Shown here: in pieces, positions 51,711-60,120 of the stretch
Position numbering within the stretch: the stretch's first letter is position 1
How the letters are laid out: each line of letters opens with the position of its first letter
Assembly (NCBI RefSeq): GCF_900115015.1
Contig: NZ_FOUZ01000006.1
Coordinates: 62,001-126,000 of the forward strand
Source of the DNA: Algoriella xinjiangensis
GTDB taxonomy: Bacteria > Bacteroidota > Bacteroidia > Flavobacteriales > Weeksellaceae
Direction: 5' to 3'
Length of the DNA stretch: 64,000 nucleotides
Translations under genes and position numbers: made by a program
The notes under the pieces: generated by a model
Told to the model about the DNA's origin: nothing
The model's database searches: none
Seen by the model: only the letters and a program-made list of their open reading frames with translations

Positions 51711-51718
51711 CAAATGTA
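51711..51718 (-). promoter_or_regulatory. -7 box of the integrase gene
   Basis: TACATTTG on the minus strand, exact TAnnTTTG, about 64 bases before the ATG. Confidence 0.5.
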
Positions 51719-51729
51719 ATATGACTTCG

Positions 51730-51818
51730 AGGGGTATGCAAAGGGGTATTCTGTAACTGTGCATAGTTATGCTAACATGTGCTAACTAATGATAAACAGT
51801 TCATTACAGAATACCCCT
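51730..51818. repeat. Integrase arm-type repeats, right end
   Basis: AGGGGTAT at 51730 and 51742 (direct, 12 apart) and inverted at 51811. The last two are part of a 15-bp perfect inverted repeat (51742-51756 with 51804-51818). GCTAAC also occurs twice between them (51771, 51781), and once inverted at 37490 near the left end. Confidence 0.65.
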
Positions 51819-51875
51819 TACAAATCATTTAAGTAATTATTAATTATTTATTCACTTAAATATCAGTACATTTAA

Positions 51876-53195
51876 CTAGTTTTTATATCCTATCCATTTA
51901 ATCATTTCTCTAACTGTTGGTTTTTTACCATAAATCAAAATTCCGATTCTGTAGATTTTTGAGGCAATGTAAACCATAAATATTGTACTAACCAATAAAA
52001 TACTTAGTGATAAAGCCAATTGCCACATTGGTACATCGAACGGAATTCGGGTAATCATCGAGATTGGAGATGTTAACGGAACCATTGATAACCAAAATGC
52101 TACGGGTCCATCAGGATTCTCAAAAGTAGTCATACTTCCGTACAAACCAATCATCATTGGTACTAACGGAAAATAAGTAAACTGCTGAGTATCAGTATCA
52201 TTGTCGACAGCAGAACCAATTGCCGCGAAAATTGAACTGTAAAATAAATAACCTAAAATAAAATAAGCAATAAAAGCAAAAATGATTAATGGATAATTAA
52301 AAGTCAATAAAACTTCGCTTACTTCCGTCATTTTTTGCATCATATCTGGATTTGCTTCCGCAACTTGCGCCTGATTCATCATTTGCTGTGTCATATCCAT
52401 TCGCGACGCTGCAATAGCCGGAAAAGCTAATAATAGAACCAATGTCATACCAATCCAAATTCCGAATTGTGTTAATGCAACCATTGTTGTTCCAACAATT
52501 TTTCCCATCATCAATTCGAATGGTTTTACAGATGATATGATAATTTCTACAACTCTGTTATTTTTTTCTTCGACTATAGAACGCATAACTTTTACACCAT
52601 AAATCATCACGAACATAAAAATAATGTAAGTCAAAAACATCGATAAACCAATCTTCAACTCCATTCCTTTGTCCTCTTTTCCGTCCGAAACATTAAAAAC
52701 ATTAAGATTTACATTTGCTTTAGAATTATTAAGCGCGGCGCTATCAATTCCTAATTTTATTTGTTTATCTTTTTCAATTTTAGAACTAATTACACGCGAT
52801 AATTTCTCACGATCCATAATTCCTAAATTTCCATTGGTAATTAACTGCGTATTCTTTTCGATATTTTCATAATTTCCATCTGTATTTTTAGGAATATGTA
52901 AAATCGCATTTAGATATTTACTGTCTTTTAAAGTATCCTTTATTGATTTTAATTCTTGAGGCGTATAAATACTAAACATCATTTGTTTAGACGATTTAAA
53001 CGATGTTACAAACTCTGTACTTTCATCAACAATCGCAATATTTTTAACCTCTGAATTATTTGCAGAACTTAATAAAAAAATGACAGCTCCTGCTCCAACA
53101 ATCAAAAGTGGAGAAAGAAAAGTCATGATAATAAATGCTTTATTTTTTACTTGAGAAAAGAATTCTCTTTGTGCTATTAAAAATATATTTTTCAT
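51876..53195 (-). CDS. ABC transporter permease (NatB-like), 3' end supplied by the element
   Basis: A 439-residue ABC-2 type export permease. The first helix (NKAFIIMTFLSPLLIVGAGAVIFLL) is followed by a large periplasmic domain (60-170) and five or six further helices. The segment SIVEEKNNRVVEIIISSVKPFELMMGKIVG is the family signature. It pairs with the ATPase encoded 11 bases upstream and probably exports ions, drugs or lipids. Its last nine codons (MIKWIGYKN) and TAG lie in the right att repeat, so the element restored a full-length protein with one Ser-to-Gly change. Confidence 0.9.
   Translation of the reverse strand: MKNIFLIAQREFFSQVKNKAFIIMTFLSPLLIVGAGAVIFLLSSANNSEVKNIAIVDESTEFVTSFKSSKQMMFSIYTPQELKSIKDTLKDSKYLNAILHIPKNTDGNYENIEKNTQLITNGNLGIMDREKLSRVISSKIEKDKQIKLGIDSAALNNSKANVNLNVFNVSDGKEDKGMELKIGLSMFLTYIIFMFVMIYGVKVMRSIVEEKNNRVVEIIISSVKPFELMMGKIVGTTMVALTQFGIWIGMTLVLLLAFPAIAASRMDMTQQMMNQAQVAEANPDMMQKMTEVSEVLLTFNYPLIIFAFIAYFILGYLFYSSIFAAIGSAVDNDTDTQQFTYFPLVPMMIGLYGSMTTFENPDGPVAFWLSMVPLTSPISMITRIPFDVPMWQLALSLSILLVSTIFMVYIASKIYRIGILIYGKKPTVREMIKWIGYKN
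51877..51909. repeat. Right att repeat, current permease 3' end
   Basis: 33 bp matching 37428-37460 at 29 positions, with the same 18-bp core (51892-51909). It contains the final permease codons. Confidence 0.9.
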
Positions 53196-53206
53196 TCGGA
53201 ATTGGC

Positions 53207-54139
53207 TTAAATATTAGATGACGAACTTTGTTTTACAGCTTCTAAAAACACATCATTCATTGATGGAATTATTTCTTTGAATTGATGAACTTGTCCTAAA
53301 TTCATTAATTTCATTAGAATTTCATTCGTCGGAATTGATTTATTGTATAACAAATTAAATTCAGTTCGTTGATTGATTTCTTTTACATCCGAAATATCAA
53401 ATTCGTTGGCTAAATTCTGTAAATTATCAGCCGAAATATCACCTAATTCTATCGAAAATTTACCTGTTTTAAATTGATTACGAACTTCTTCAATCGTACC
53501 ATCTAATACCTTATTTGCTTGATTAATTAAAGCAACATGATCACACATTTCTTCAACCGACTCCATTCTATGCGTCGAAAAAATAATAGTTGTTCCTTTA
53601 TCACGAAGTTCTAAAATTTCGTTCGCAATAATTTGTGCATTTACAGGATCAAAACCACTAAAAGGTTCATCAAAAATTAATAAAGACGGATTATGAATTA
53701 CTGTAATTACAAACTGAACTTTTTGTCCCATTCCTTTAGAAAGTTCGCTCAGTTTTTTGTTCCACCAAGACATCATGTCCAATTTCTCAAACCAAAATTC
53801 TGTTCTTTTTCTAGCTTCAGCAGCAGAAAGACCTTTCAATCTTGCAAAATAAAGTGCTTGTTCACCAACTTTCATGTTTTTGTACAAACCTCTTTCCTCG
53901 GGCATATAACCTACTTGCCCTATTGTTTTGCTTGTTAATGGCTCTCCATTCAATAAAATTGTACCGCTATCTGGCGCAGTAATTTGATTAACAATTCTAA
54001 TAAAAGTTGTTTTTCCAGCACCATTTGGTCCTAAAAGTCCGTAAATAGAACCTTTCGGAATATTGATACTAAAATTATTAAGCGCAACTTTATCTTTATA
54101 TTTCCTTGTTAAACCTTCGGCTTGCAATAAAAAATCCAT
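53207..54139 (-). CDS. ABC transporter ATP-binding protein (NatA-like)
   Basis: A 310-residue ATPase. Walker A GPNGAGKTT (36-44), the Q-loop in QVGYMPEERGLY, signature LSKGMGQK (a variant of LSGGQ), Walker B LLIFDEPFSGFDP and the H-loop STHRMESVEE are present. An 85-residue C-terminal domain of the DUF4162 type follows, typical of NatA-like exporters. It powers the permease whose gene is 11 bases downstream. The permease start is ATG 53195. Confidence 0.94.
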   Translation of the reverse strand: MDFLLQAEGLTRKYKDKVALNNFSINIPKGSIYGLLGPNGAGKTTFIRIVNQITAPDSGTILLNGEPLTSKTIGQVGYMPEERGLYKNMKVGEQALYFARLKGLSAAEARKRTEFWFEKLDMMSWWNKKLSELSKGMGQKVQFVITVIHNPSLLIFDEPFSGFDPVNAQIIANEILELRDKGTTIIFSTHRMESVEEMCDHVALINQANKVLDGTIEEVRNQFKTGKFSIELGDISADNLQNLANEFDISDVKEINQRTEFNLLYNKSIPTNEILMKLMNLGQVHQFKEIIPSMNDVFLEAVKQSSSSNI

Positions 54140-54202
54140 TTATCTTTTCAATTTAATATGTAAAGTTAGTAAGAAGAAAGTTAAAAATGTTACAAATAAA
54201 TA

Positions 54203-54535
54203 TCAGTTTCCTTCAGAAGGATTCCAAAGATGATTTTTAAAATCGACAACTTTGTCATTCTCAATCTTAATTCCTTCGTTTTCTAATAATTTTTGCATCA
54301 ATGTTGACGGATTAAAATGATGTTTACCAGTCAACAAACCATTTCTATTTACAACACGATGCGCAGGAACGTCTTCTCCTAAATGTGTATTGTTTAGTGC
54401 ATAACCAACAACACGAGCTGAAAATTTTTCGCCTATTTTTTGAGCAATTAAACCATAAGTACAAACTTTACCTTCTGGAATTTGACGCACCAACTCAAAT
54501 ATTTTTTCGTAGGTATCAGAAATGATTTTAGTCAT
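54203..54535 (-). CDS. MGMT-family alkyltransferase-like protein (no acceptor cysteine)
   Basis: A 110-residue protein matching the DNA-binding domain of O6-alkylguanine-DNA methyltransferases: IFELVRQIPEGKVCTYGLIAQKIG, then SARVVGYALNNT. The active-site motif PCHRV reads PAHRVVNRNG, so the methyl-accepting cysteine is replaced by alanine. It therefore belongs to the alkyltransferase-like (ATL) proteins, which bind alkylated guanine and hand it to nucleotide-excision repair. Single gene, divergent from the next. Confidence 0.88.
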   Translation of the reverse strand: MTKIISDTYEKIFELVRQIPEGKVCTYGLIAQKIGEKFSARVVGYALNNTHLGEDVPAHRVVNRNGLLTGKHHFNPSTLMQKLLENEGIKIENDKVVDFKNHLWNPSEGN

Positions 54536-54576
54536 ATTAAAACATTTGTTGTAAATTTAAGAAAAGCATAACTATT

Positions 54577-55119
54577 ATGAGCCAAAAAGTGCCAATTAAA
54601 TCTCTCTTAAGCCGTCCTCGTTTCAAAGTTTTTACGCAATTATCAAAGCAAGAATTTATTGATTTAATCAAAAAACATCTCGAAAAAAATTCGGTAGAAT
54701 ACGGTGGTTACGCCAATAATGAGATTGCAATGGTGCGTTTACGAAAAGATAAAGACAAATATTGGCATCCACAATTGCAAATTCGTATAGAAGAAGATGA
54801 AGATCATTTGGGCTATTTGGTTGTGCGCGGAATTATTGGTCCAAAACCTAATGTTTGGACATTTTTCGCTTTTTTATACGGTATAAGCGGCGCAATTTTT
54901 ATAACACTTGGTTCTTATGCCCTTTCAGAATATATTGTGCAAGGCACAAGCGTTTGGATTTGGGCTGTTCCTATTGCTTTATTAATTGGTTTAGGAACTT
55001 ATGCAGCAAGTTTGTACGGGCATTATATTGCAAAATTTCAACTCGGAAGATTGTATCATTTTGTAAATGATTTGTTGAATGATGCTGAATTTTATGAATC
55101 AAAAGATGAGTTAAATTAA
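54577..55119 (+). CDS. Hypothetical protein with two membrane helices
   Basis: A 180-residue protein. The first 90 residues are a soluble, charged domain with beta pattern (YGGYANNEIAMVRLRKDKDKYWHPQLQIRIEED). Two hydrophobic helices follow (about 90-115 and 122-145), and then a short cytoplasmic tail. I do not recognise a family. It is divergent from the ATL gene and convergent with the cold-shock gene. Confidence 0.6.
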   Translation: MSQKVPIKSLLSRPRFKVFTQLSKQEFIDLIKKHLEKNSVEYGGYANNEIAMVRLRKDKDKYWHPQLQIRIEEDEDHLGYLVVRGIIGPKPNVWTFFAFLYGISGAIFITLGSYALSEYIVQGTSVWIWAVPIALLIGLGTYAASLYGHYIAKFQLGRLYHFVNDLLNDAEFYESKDELN

Positions 55120-55121
55120 AA

Positions 55122-55149
55122 TAAAAAAGCGACCATAATTGGTCGCTTT
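55122..55149. terminator. Bidirectional terminator between the gene at 54577 and the cold-shock gene
   Basis: Nine-bp stem with a six-A run on the left that becomes a U tract for the minus-strand cold-shock gene. Confidence 0.75.
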
Positions 55150-55177
55150 ACAAGAAATATGTTGAGATAATAAATTC

Positions 55178-55369
55178 TTAAATTACTTTAACATTAACGG
55201 CATTAACACCTTTTTTTCCTTGTTCTAGATCAAATGATACTTTATCATTTTGTTCTACTTTGTCTGCTAAACCAGAAACGTGTACAAAGTACTCACTTCC
55301 TGTTTCGTCATCTTTAATAAATCCGTATCCTTTTTCGTCATTAAAGAATTTTACAGTTCCTTTATTCAT
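55178..55369 (-). CDS. Cold-shock domain protein
   Basis: A 63-residue OB-fold RNA/DNA-binding protein. RNP1 (KGYGFIKDD) and RNP2 (EYFVHVS) are intact. GTVKFFNDEKGYGFI at the start is diagnostic of the CspA family. It melts RNA structure at low temperature or in stress. The ATG at 55369 gives the normal length; the open frame extends 16 codons further but overlaps the promoter region. Confidence 0.93.
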   Translation of the reverse strand: MNKGTVKFFNDEKGYGFIKDDETGSEYFVHVSGLADKVEQNDKVSFDLEQGKKGVNAVNVKVI

Positions 55370-55387
55370 AGTATTATATTTTCGGGA

Positions 55388-55395
55388 TAAAGATA
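55388..55395 (-). promoter_or_regulatory. Probable -7 box of the cold-shock gene
   Basis: TATCTTTA on the minus strand, seven of eight matches to TAnnTTTG, 19 bases before the ATG. Confidence 0.4.
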
Positions 55396-55486
55396 TAAGT
55401 TTAATTTTAATAATCATTATGATTTAAAAAAATATTTTAAAAAAATAAATCTGCCATATTATTCCGTTTCAGATTTTTAAAAAACC

Positions 55487-55494
55487 TAATTTTG
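55487..55494 (+). promoter_or_regulatory. -7 box of hemW
   Basis: TAATTTTG, exact TAnnTTTG, 18 bases before the TTG start at 55512. Confidence 0.55.
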
Positions 55495-55511
55495 CAATTA
55501 AATAAATAACC

Positions 55512-56639
55512 TTGGCAGGAATCTACATTCACATCCCATATTGTAAGCAAAAATGCAGCTATTGCGATTTTCATTTTTCAACAAATCTTCAGTCAAAATC
55601 TTTGTTAATTAAAGCAATTAATAAAGAATTAGAAATGAGAAAAGATGAAATCAATCAACCATTAGAAACAATTTATTTTGGTGGCGGAACTCCTTCTATT
55701 CTATCAGAAAATGAATTAGAAAGCATTTTTAATACAATTTCTAAAAATTATTCGACCTCACAAATCAAAGAAATAACGTTAGAAGCAAATCCCGACGATT
55801 TAACAAAAGAAAAATTAGCTTTCTTAAAATCAACGCCAATCAATCGTCTTTCAATTGGAGTACAATCTTTTTTTGAAGAAGATTTACGTTTAATGAATCG
55901 CGCACACAATGCTTTAGAAGCGGAAAAATCTATAAAAATTGCTCAAGATTTTGGTTTTGACAACATTACTATTGATTTAATTTACGGCTCTACGACAACA
56001 ACGGATGATATGTGGCGAAAAAACCTTCAGAAAGCTATAGAATTAGAAGTTCCACATATTTCTTCTTATGCATTAACGGTAGAAGAAAAAACAGTTTTAG
56101 ATCATCAAATCAAAAAAGGAGAAACTAAACCAATAGATGATAATCGTCAAAATGATCAATTTCAAATTTTGGTTGATACTTTAACAAGTAACAATTTTAT
56201 ACAATACGAAATTTCTAATTTTGGAAAAGAAAATCACTTTTCTCATCACAATTCAAACTATTGGAAAGGAGTGCCTTATATCGGAATTGGACCTTCTGCG
56301 CATTCATATAACGGAAAACAACGCGCTTGGAATATTGCTAATAATTCGAAATATATACAATCTATTCAACAAAATATTTTTCCTCATGAGATTGAAGTTT
56401 TAAATGAACTAGAACAATTTAATGAAATGATTATGATTGGATTAAGAACTATTTATGGAATAGATTTAAATCGATTAAATTCAGAATTTTCTCCGAAACT
56501 TATTCAATATTTTAATCAAGAAATTGAGAAACTTTTACAAGAAAATCTTATTGAAAAACAAGCGAATAAAATTATTTTGAAACCAGAAGCAAAATTTTTC
56601 GCAGATGGAATTGCTTCAAGACTATTTTACGTCGATTAA
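55512..56639 (+). CDS. hemW: Heme chaperone HemW (radical SAM), TTG start
   Basis: A 375-residue radical-SAM protein. YIHIPYCKQKCSYCDFHF at residues 5-22 holds the CxxxCxxC cluster ligands plus the extra cysteine-phenylalanine typical of HemW; IYFGGGTPS is the SAM-binding strand. Although often named coproporphyrinogen dehydrogenase, short members of this family act as heme chaperones. The TTG at 55512 is needed because the family starts MAGIYIHIP and no ATG precedes it. It begins a cluster with murI, 18 bases downstream. Confidence 0.92.
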   Translation: MAGIYIHIPYCKQKCSYCDFHFSTNLQSKSLLIKAINKELEMRKDEINQPLETIYFGGGTPSILSENELESIFNTISKNYSTSQIKEITLEANPDDLTKEKLAFLKSTPINRLSIGVQSFFEEDLRLMNRAHNALEAEKSIKIAQDFGFDNITIDLIYGSTTTTDDMWRKNLQKAIELEVPHISSYALTVEEKTVLDHQIKKGETKPIDDNRQNDQFQILVDTLTSNNFIQYEISNFGKENHFSHHNSNYWKGVPYIGIGPSAHSYNGKQRAWNIANNSKYIQSIQQNIFPHEIEVLNELEQFNEMIMIGLRTIYGIDLNRLNSEFSPKLIQYFNQEIEKLLQENLIEKQANKIILKPEAKFFADGIASRLFYVD

Positions 56640-56656
56640 TTTGTTAAATTTGCTGT

Positions 56657-57463
56657 ATGAATGATAACAGACCAATTGGTGTTTTCGACTCTGGTGTTGG
56701 TGGTTTGACGTTTGCAAAAGAAATAAAACGTCTTTTGCCACACGAAAGTATGATTTACTTTGGCGATACGCAACATTTACCTTACGGTGAAAAATCTAGA
56801 GAAGCAATTACACGTTTTTCCGTTGATATTACAAATTTTTTAAAAGAAAATAATTGCAAAGCAATTTTAGTTGCCTGTAATTCTGCAACTTCTAACTCGA
56901 TTGATGCGATAAAAGAAGCGGCTGGAAATGATATTCCCGTAATTGATGTGATTTCTCCAGTTGCAGAAAAAATTGCTTTTGAGTTGAGAGAAAAAATTGG
57001 TGTTATTGCAACCAAAGCAACCATAAATTCTGGTGCATATAAAAAATCGATTCGTAAATTTAACAAACATCTAAAAGTTGTCGAAATGGCAACACCTCTA
57101 TTAGTACCGGTTATAGAAGAAGGTTTTGCAAATACATCTATCTCTAAAGCAGTTTTAGAAACGTATTTAACCAATAAAAAACTAGAAGGAATTGATTCGA
57201 TTATATTAGGATGTACACATTATCCTTTGGTCGAAAAAGAAATCAATCAGGTATTTGAAGGAAAAGTTACCATTGTAAATTCGCCTTTAATTGTCGTAAA
57301 TCAAATTATCTATCAATTAGGACGAGAAGGAAAACTAGCTTCGGAAGATAATATTCCGCAATACGATTTCTACTTATCCGATTACACAGATAATTTCTTG
57401 AAAGTTTCGAAAAAATTCTTCGGAAAAGATATTTCATTAACAGAAAAAAGATTAAATTCTTAA
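56657..57463 (+). CDS. murI: Glutamate racemase
   Basis: A 268-residue cofactor-independent racemase that makes D-glutamate for peptidoglycan. Both catalytic cysteines are visible: VACNSATSNSID near residue 74 and LGCTHYPLVE near residue 185. The N-terminal GVFDSGVGGLTFAKEI and GDTQHLPYGEKS are typical. Cytoplasmic. It ends at a strong terminator, so it may share the hemW transcript but not the rocD one. Confidence 0.96.
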   Translation: MNDNRPIGVFDSGVGGLTFAKEIKRLLPHESMIYFGDTQHLPYGEKSREAITRFSVDITNFLKENNCKAILVACNSATSNSIDAIKEAAGNDIPVIDVISPVAEKIAFELREKIGVIATKATINSGAYKKSIRKFNKHLKVVEMATPLLVPVIEEGFANTSISKAVLETYLTNKKLEGIDSIILGCTHYPLVEKEINQVFEGKVTIVNSPLIVVNQIIYQLGREGKLASEDNIPQYDFYLSDYTDNFLKVSKKFFGKDISLTEKRLNS

Positions 57464-57466
57464 CAT

Positions 57467-57495
57467 AAACCGACTTTTATTTTGTCGGTTTTTTT
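57467..57495 (+). terminator. Terminator after murI
   Basis: Eight-bp stem (57467-57474 with 57484-57491) and seven T. It shows that the ATG at 57496, at its edge, is not the rocD start. Confidence 0.82.
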
Positions 57496-57522
57496 ATGAT
57501 TAAATTACAAACAAACATAGCT

Positions 57523-58764
57523 ATGAGCACAAACGAAAAATCATCTGAGTTAATTGCACTTGAAGAAAAATACGGAGCACACAACTACCACCCACTTCCT
57601 GTTGTTTTAGAAAAAGGAGAAGGAATTTATGTATGGGATGTTGATGGTAAAAAATATTTTGACTTTTTATCTGCCTATTCAGCAGTAAATCAAGGACATT
57701 GTCACCCTCGTATTGTAAACAAATTAAAGGAACAAGCAGAAAAATTAACTTTAACTTCTCGCGCTTTTTACAATGCAGAATTAGGTAAATACGAAAAATT
57801 TATGACAGACCTTTTCGGTTTTGAGAAAATTTTACCAATGAATACTGGAGCCGAAGCAGTAGAAACAGCCTTAAAATTGGCCCGCAAATGGGGTTATGAG
57901 AAAAAAGGAATCGCTGCTGGTGAAGCAATAATTGTTGTTTGTAAAGATAATTTCCACGGACGTACAACAACTATTATTTCTTTTTCTAATGACGAAGATG
58001 CTCGTAAACATTTTGATCCGTACACAAGCGGTTTTATTGCTGTAGAATACAATGATGTTGATGCTTTGAAACAAGTTTTTGCAGAAAAAGCAGATAAAAT
58101 TTGTGGATTTTTAGTTGAACCAATTCAAGGAGAAGCTGGTGTAAATGTACCTTCTGAAGGATATTTAAAAGCTTGCGAAGAATTATGTAAGCAAAATAAT
58201 ATTTTATTTATTGCGGACGAAATTCAAACCGGAATTGCACGTACAGGTAAAATGTTAGCAATTGATCACGAAAATATTAATGCAGATGTATTAATCTTAG
58301 GTAAAGCAGTTTCTGGAGGAGCTTATCCTGTATCGGCAGTATTGGCGAATGATGAAATTATGAATGTTATAAAACCTGGTCAACACGGTTCTACTTACGG
58401 TGGAAATCCTTTGGCTTGCGCCGTTGCTATGGAAGCGATGCAAGTTGTTTTGGACGAAAAATTAGCAGATAATGCAGAAAAATTAGGACAACTTTTCCGT
58501 TCAGAAATTAATAAATTAATTCAAGATTTTCCTTTATTCAAATCTGTTCGTGGAAAAGGATTATTAAATGCAATTTTAATCAATGATACACCAGATTCTG
58601 AAACTGCTTGGAATTTCTGTGTTAAAATGATGGAAAACGGATTATTAGCTAAACCTACACACGGAAACATTATTCGTTTTGCACCACCATTGGTTATAAA
58701 TGAAGAACAATTACACGAATGTATTGCTGTTATTCGTAAAACTGCAGAAGAGTTTAATAAATAA
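57523..58764 (+). CDS. rocD: Ornithine-oxo-acid transaminase
   Basis: A 413-residue PLP aminotransferase (class III) that interconverts ornithine and glutamate semialdehyde in arginine and proline metabolism. [21 protein letters not shown] is the ornithine aminotransferase signature. [19 protein letters not shown], the aspartate in [14 protein letters not shown] and the PLP lysine in [13 protein letters not shown] are intact. The ATG at 57523 is chosen because the upstream ATG overlaps the murI terminator. It connects to the arginine decarboxylase at 25 kb through arginine use, not position. Confidence 0.95.
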   Translation: MSTNEKSSELIALEEKYGAHNYHPLPVVLEKGEGIYVWDVDGKKYFDFLSAYSAVNQGHCHPRIVNKLKEQAEKLTLTSRAFYNAELGKYEKFMTDLFGFEKILPMNTGAEAVETALKLARKWGYEKKGIAAGEAIIVVCKDNFHGRTTTIISFSNDEDARKHFDPYTSGFIAVEYNDVDALKQVFAEKADKICGFLVEPIQGEAGVNVPSEGYLKACEELCKQNNILFIADEIQTGIARTGKMLAIDHENINADVLILGKAVSGGAYPVSAVLANDEIMNVIKPGQHGSTYGGNPLACAVAMEAMQVVLDEKLADNAEKLGQLFRSEINKLIQDFPLFKSVRGKGLLNAILINDTPDSETAWNFCVKMMENGLLAKPTHGNIIRFAPPLVINEEQLHECIAVIRKTAEEFNK

Positions 58765-58785
58765 TATACAATAAAATATTTAAGC

Positions 58786-58817
58786 AAAAACCTGATGATG
58801 TTTCATCAGGTTTTTTT
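58786..58817. terminator. Bidirectional terminator between rocD and pdxH
   Basis: Thirteen-bp stem (58786-58798 with 58803-58815) and a seven-T run. Confidence 0.88.
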
Positions 58818-58834
58818 ATTTATAAATTATTATT

Positions 58835-59482
58835 TTAAGGCGCTAAACGCTCTTTTTTCCAATCAAAATCTTCTTGTAAAACATAACGAACACGATCGTG
58901 TAAACGACTTGGACGACCTTGCCAAAATTCAATTTCAGTTGGGCGAACTAAAAAGCCACCCCAATGTGCTGGGCGAGGAATTTCTTTACCTTCGTATGTT
59001 TTTTCTAATTCGATTTCTTCAGCAGCTAAATCTTCATTTTCATCAATTACAGCACTTTGATCCGATAACCAAGCACCTAATTGGCTGCTTCTTGGTCGTG
59101 TTTCAAAATAACCATCAGATGTATTGTCCGATGTTTTTTCTGCAATTCCTTTTATTATAATTTGACGTTCTAAAAATGGCCAGAAAAATGAAATACAAAC
59201 CTTCGGATTTTCTAACAAAGCTTTTCCTTTTTGACTATTGTAATTGGTATAAAAAATAAAACCTTCGTCTGTATAACGTTTCAACAAAACAACTCGCGTT
59301 CTTGGAAAACCATCGTCACCAATCGTCGCAACCGACATTGCATTAGCTTCGTCTACTCCATCCGATTCTTCTGCTTGTACAAACCAATCTCTAAATTGTT
59401 CGATCGGATTATCTCTCAACGAATCAAAATTCATCGCTTGTTTTTCGTAGACCTTTCTTTTATAACTTAAATCTTGTTTCAT
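58835..59482 (-). CDS. pdxH: Pyridoxamine 5'-phosphate oxidase
   Basis: A 215-residue FMN enzyme that makes pyridoxal phosphate from pyridoxamine or pyridoxine phosphate. The FMN-binding RVVLLKRYTDEGFIFYTNYNSQKGKAL and the C-terminal signature EFWQGRPSRLHDRVRY ... W-KKERLAP are complete. The ATG at 59482 gives the normal length. It supplies the cofactor used by HemL, SpeA and RocD in this window. Convergent with rocD. Confidence 0.96.
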   Translation of the reverse strand: MKQDLSYKRKVYEKQAMNFDSLRDNPIEQFRDWFVQAEESDGVDEANAMSVATIGDDGFPRTRVVLLKRYTDEGFIFYTNYNSQKGKALLENPKVCISFFWPFLERQIIIKGIAEKTSDNTSDGYFETRPRSSQLGAWLSDQSAVIDENEDLAAEEIELEKTYEGKEIPRPAHWGGFLVRPTEIEFWQGRPSRLHDRVRYVLQEDFDWKKERLAP

Positions 59483-59568
59483 TAATATTTTCTTTATATT
59501 TTTAAACCATATCACTGATTTTTTAATCAGACTTTATAAAACCTAAAACAACAAAAACATCATTTGAT

Positions 59569-60120
59569 ATGTCTATCAAAAGTATTAAAAAAGGAGCTAT
59601 TTTAATTGCAAAACCTGCATTAACTAACGATATTTTTCAGCGTAGTGTCATTTTGATTACAGAACATCTTGAATCTGGTAGTATTGGTTTTATTTTGAAC
59701 CGATCTTCGCATCTGCCAATTAGTATTTTTGTATCTGAAATGGAGGCTGGATCTATTGTTTTTGAAGGCGGACCAGTTGATAAAGAAAATATTTATTATA
59801 TACACAAGCGTCCAGATTTGATTAGAAATAGCGAATGGATTGCGGATGATATTTATTGGTCTGGCGTTTACGAAGATGTGCGCGAGGCAATTAATCAGGA
59901 TTTAATAAAAGAGGACGAAATCAAGTTTTTTATTGGGTATTGCGGTTGGTCTCCAAAACAAATTGTAAATGAATTGGATGATAATTCGTGGGAAATTACC
60001 GATTTAGATTTTGATCTTTTTGAGAATTGGAATTCGGATTTGTGGAAAAAATTGATGAAAGAACTTGGAGGTGAAAACTTAATTTGGCTAAACACCCCCG
60101 CTGATCCTTCTATGAATTAA
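59569..60120 (+). CDS. YqgE/AlgH family protein (DUF179)
   Basis: A 183-residue soluble protein of the UPF0301/YqgE family: KGAILIAKPALTNDIFQRSVILITEHLESGSIGFILNR at the N-terminus and IGYCGWSPKQIVNEL near residue 125. The family is widespread and has no settled function; an early link to alginate regulation (AlgH) is weak. Its stop overlaps the end of the convergent aminotransferase gene by four bases. Confidence 0.93.
   Translation: MSIKSIKKGAILIAKPALTNDIFQRSVILITEHLESGSIGFILNRSSHLPISIFVSEMEAGSIVFEGGPVDKENIYYIHKRPDLIRNSEWIADDIYWSGVYEDVREAINQDLIKEDEIKFFIGYCGWSPKQIVNELDDNSWEITDLDFDLFENWNSDLWKKLMKELGGENLIWLNTPADPSMN

Larger units (their letters stand above)
37428..51909. mobile_element. Integrated genomic element in the 3' end of an ABC permease gene
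   Basis: A 14.5-kb element bounded by 33-bp imperfect direct repeats, with its tyrosine recombinase gene next to the right end. It carries an excisionase-like HTH protein, an HUH-type protein, a serine recombinase, an SDR/membrane/AraC cassette and a six-gene Hsp70/kinase-AAA operon. No conjugation machinery, phage structural genes or partition genes are present. It is therefore an integrative island, probably moved in trans or by its own integrase, not a prophage or full ICE. The permease reading frame runs into the element and is completed by it. Confidence 0.88.

Noticed and set aside
37428-51909. Prophage or complete conjugative element
   Set aside because: No capsid, tail, lysis, VirB/Tra or coupling-protein genes are present.
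57496-57522. Longer N-terminus for RocD
   Set aside because: The upstream ATG lies at the edge of the murI terminator; the family starts near the ATG at 57523.
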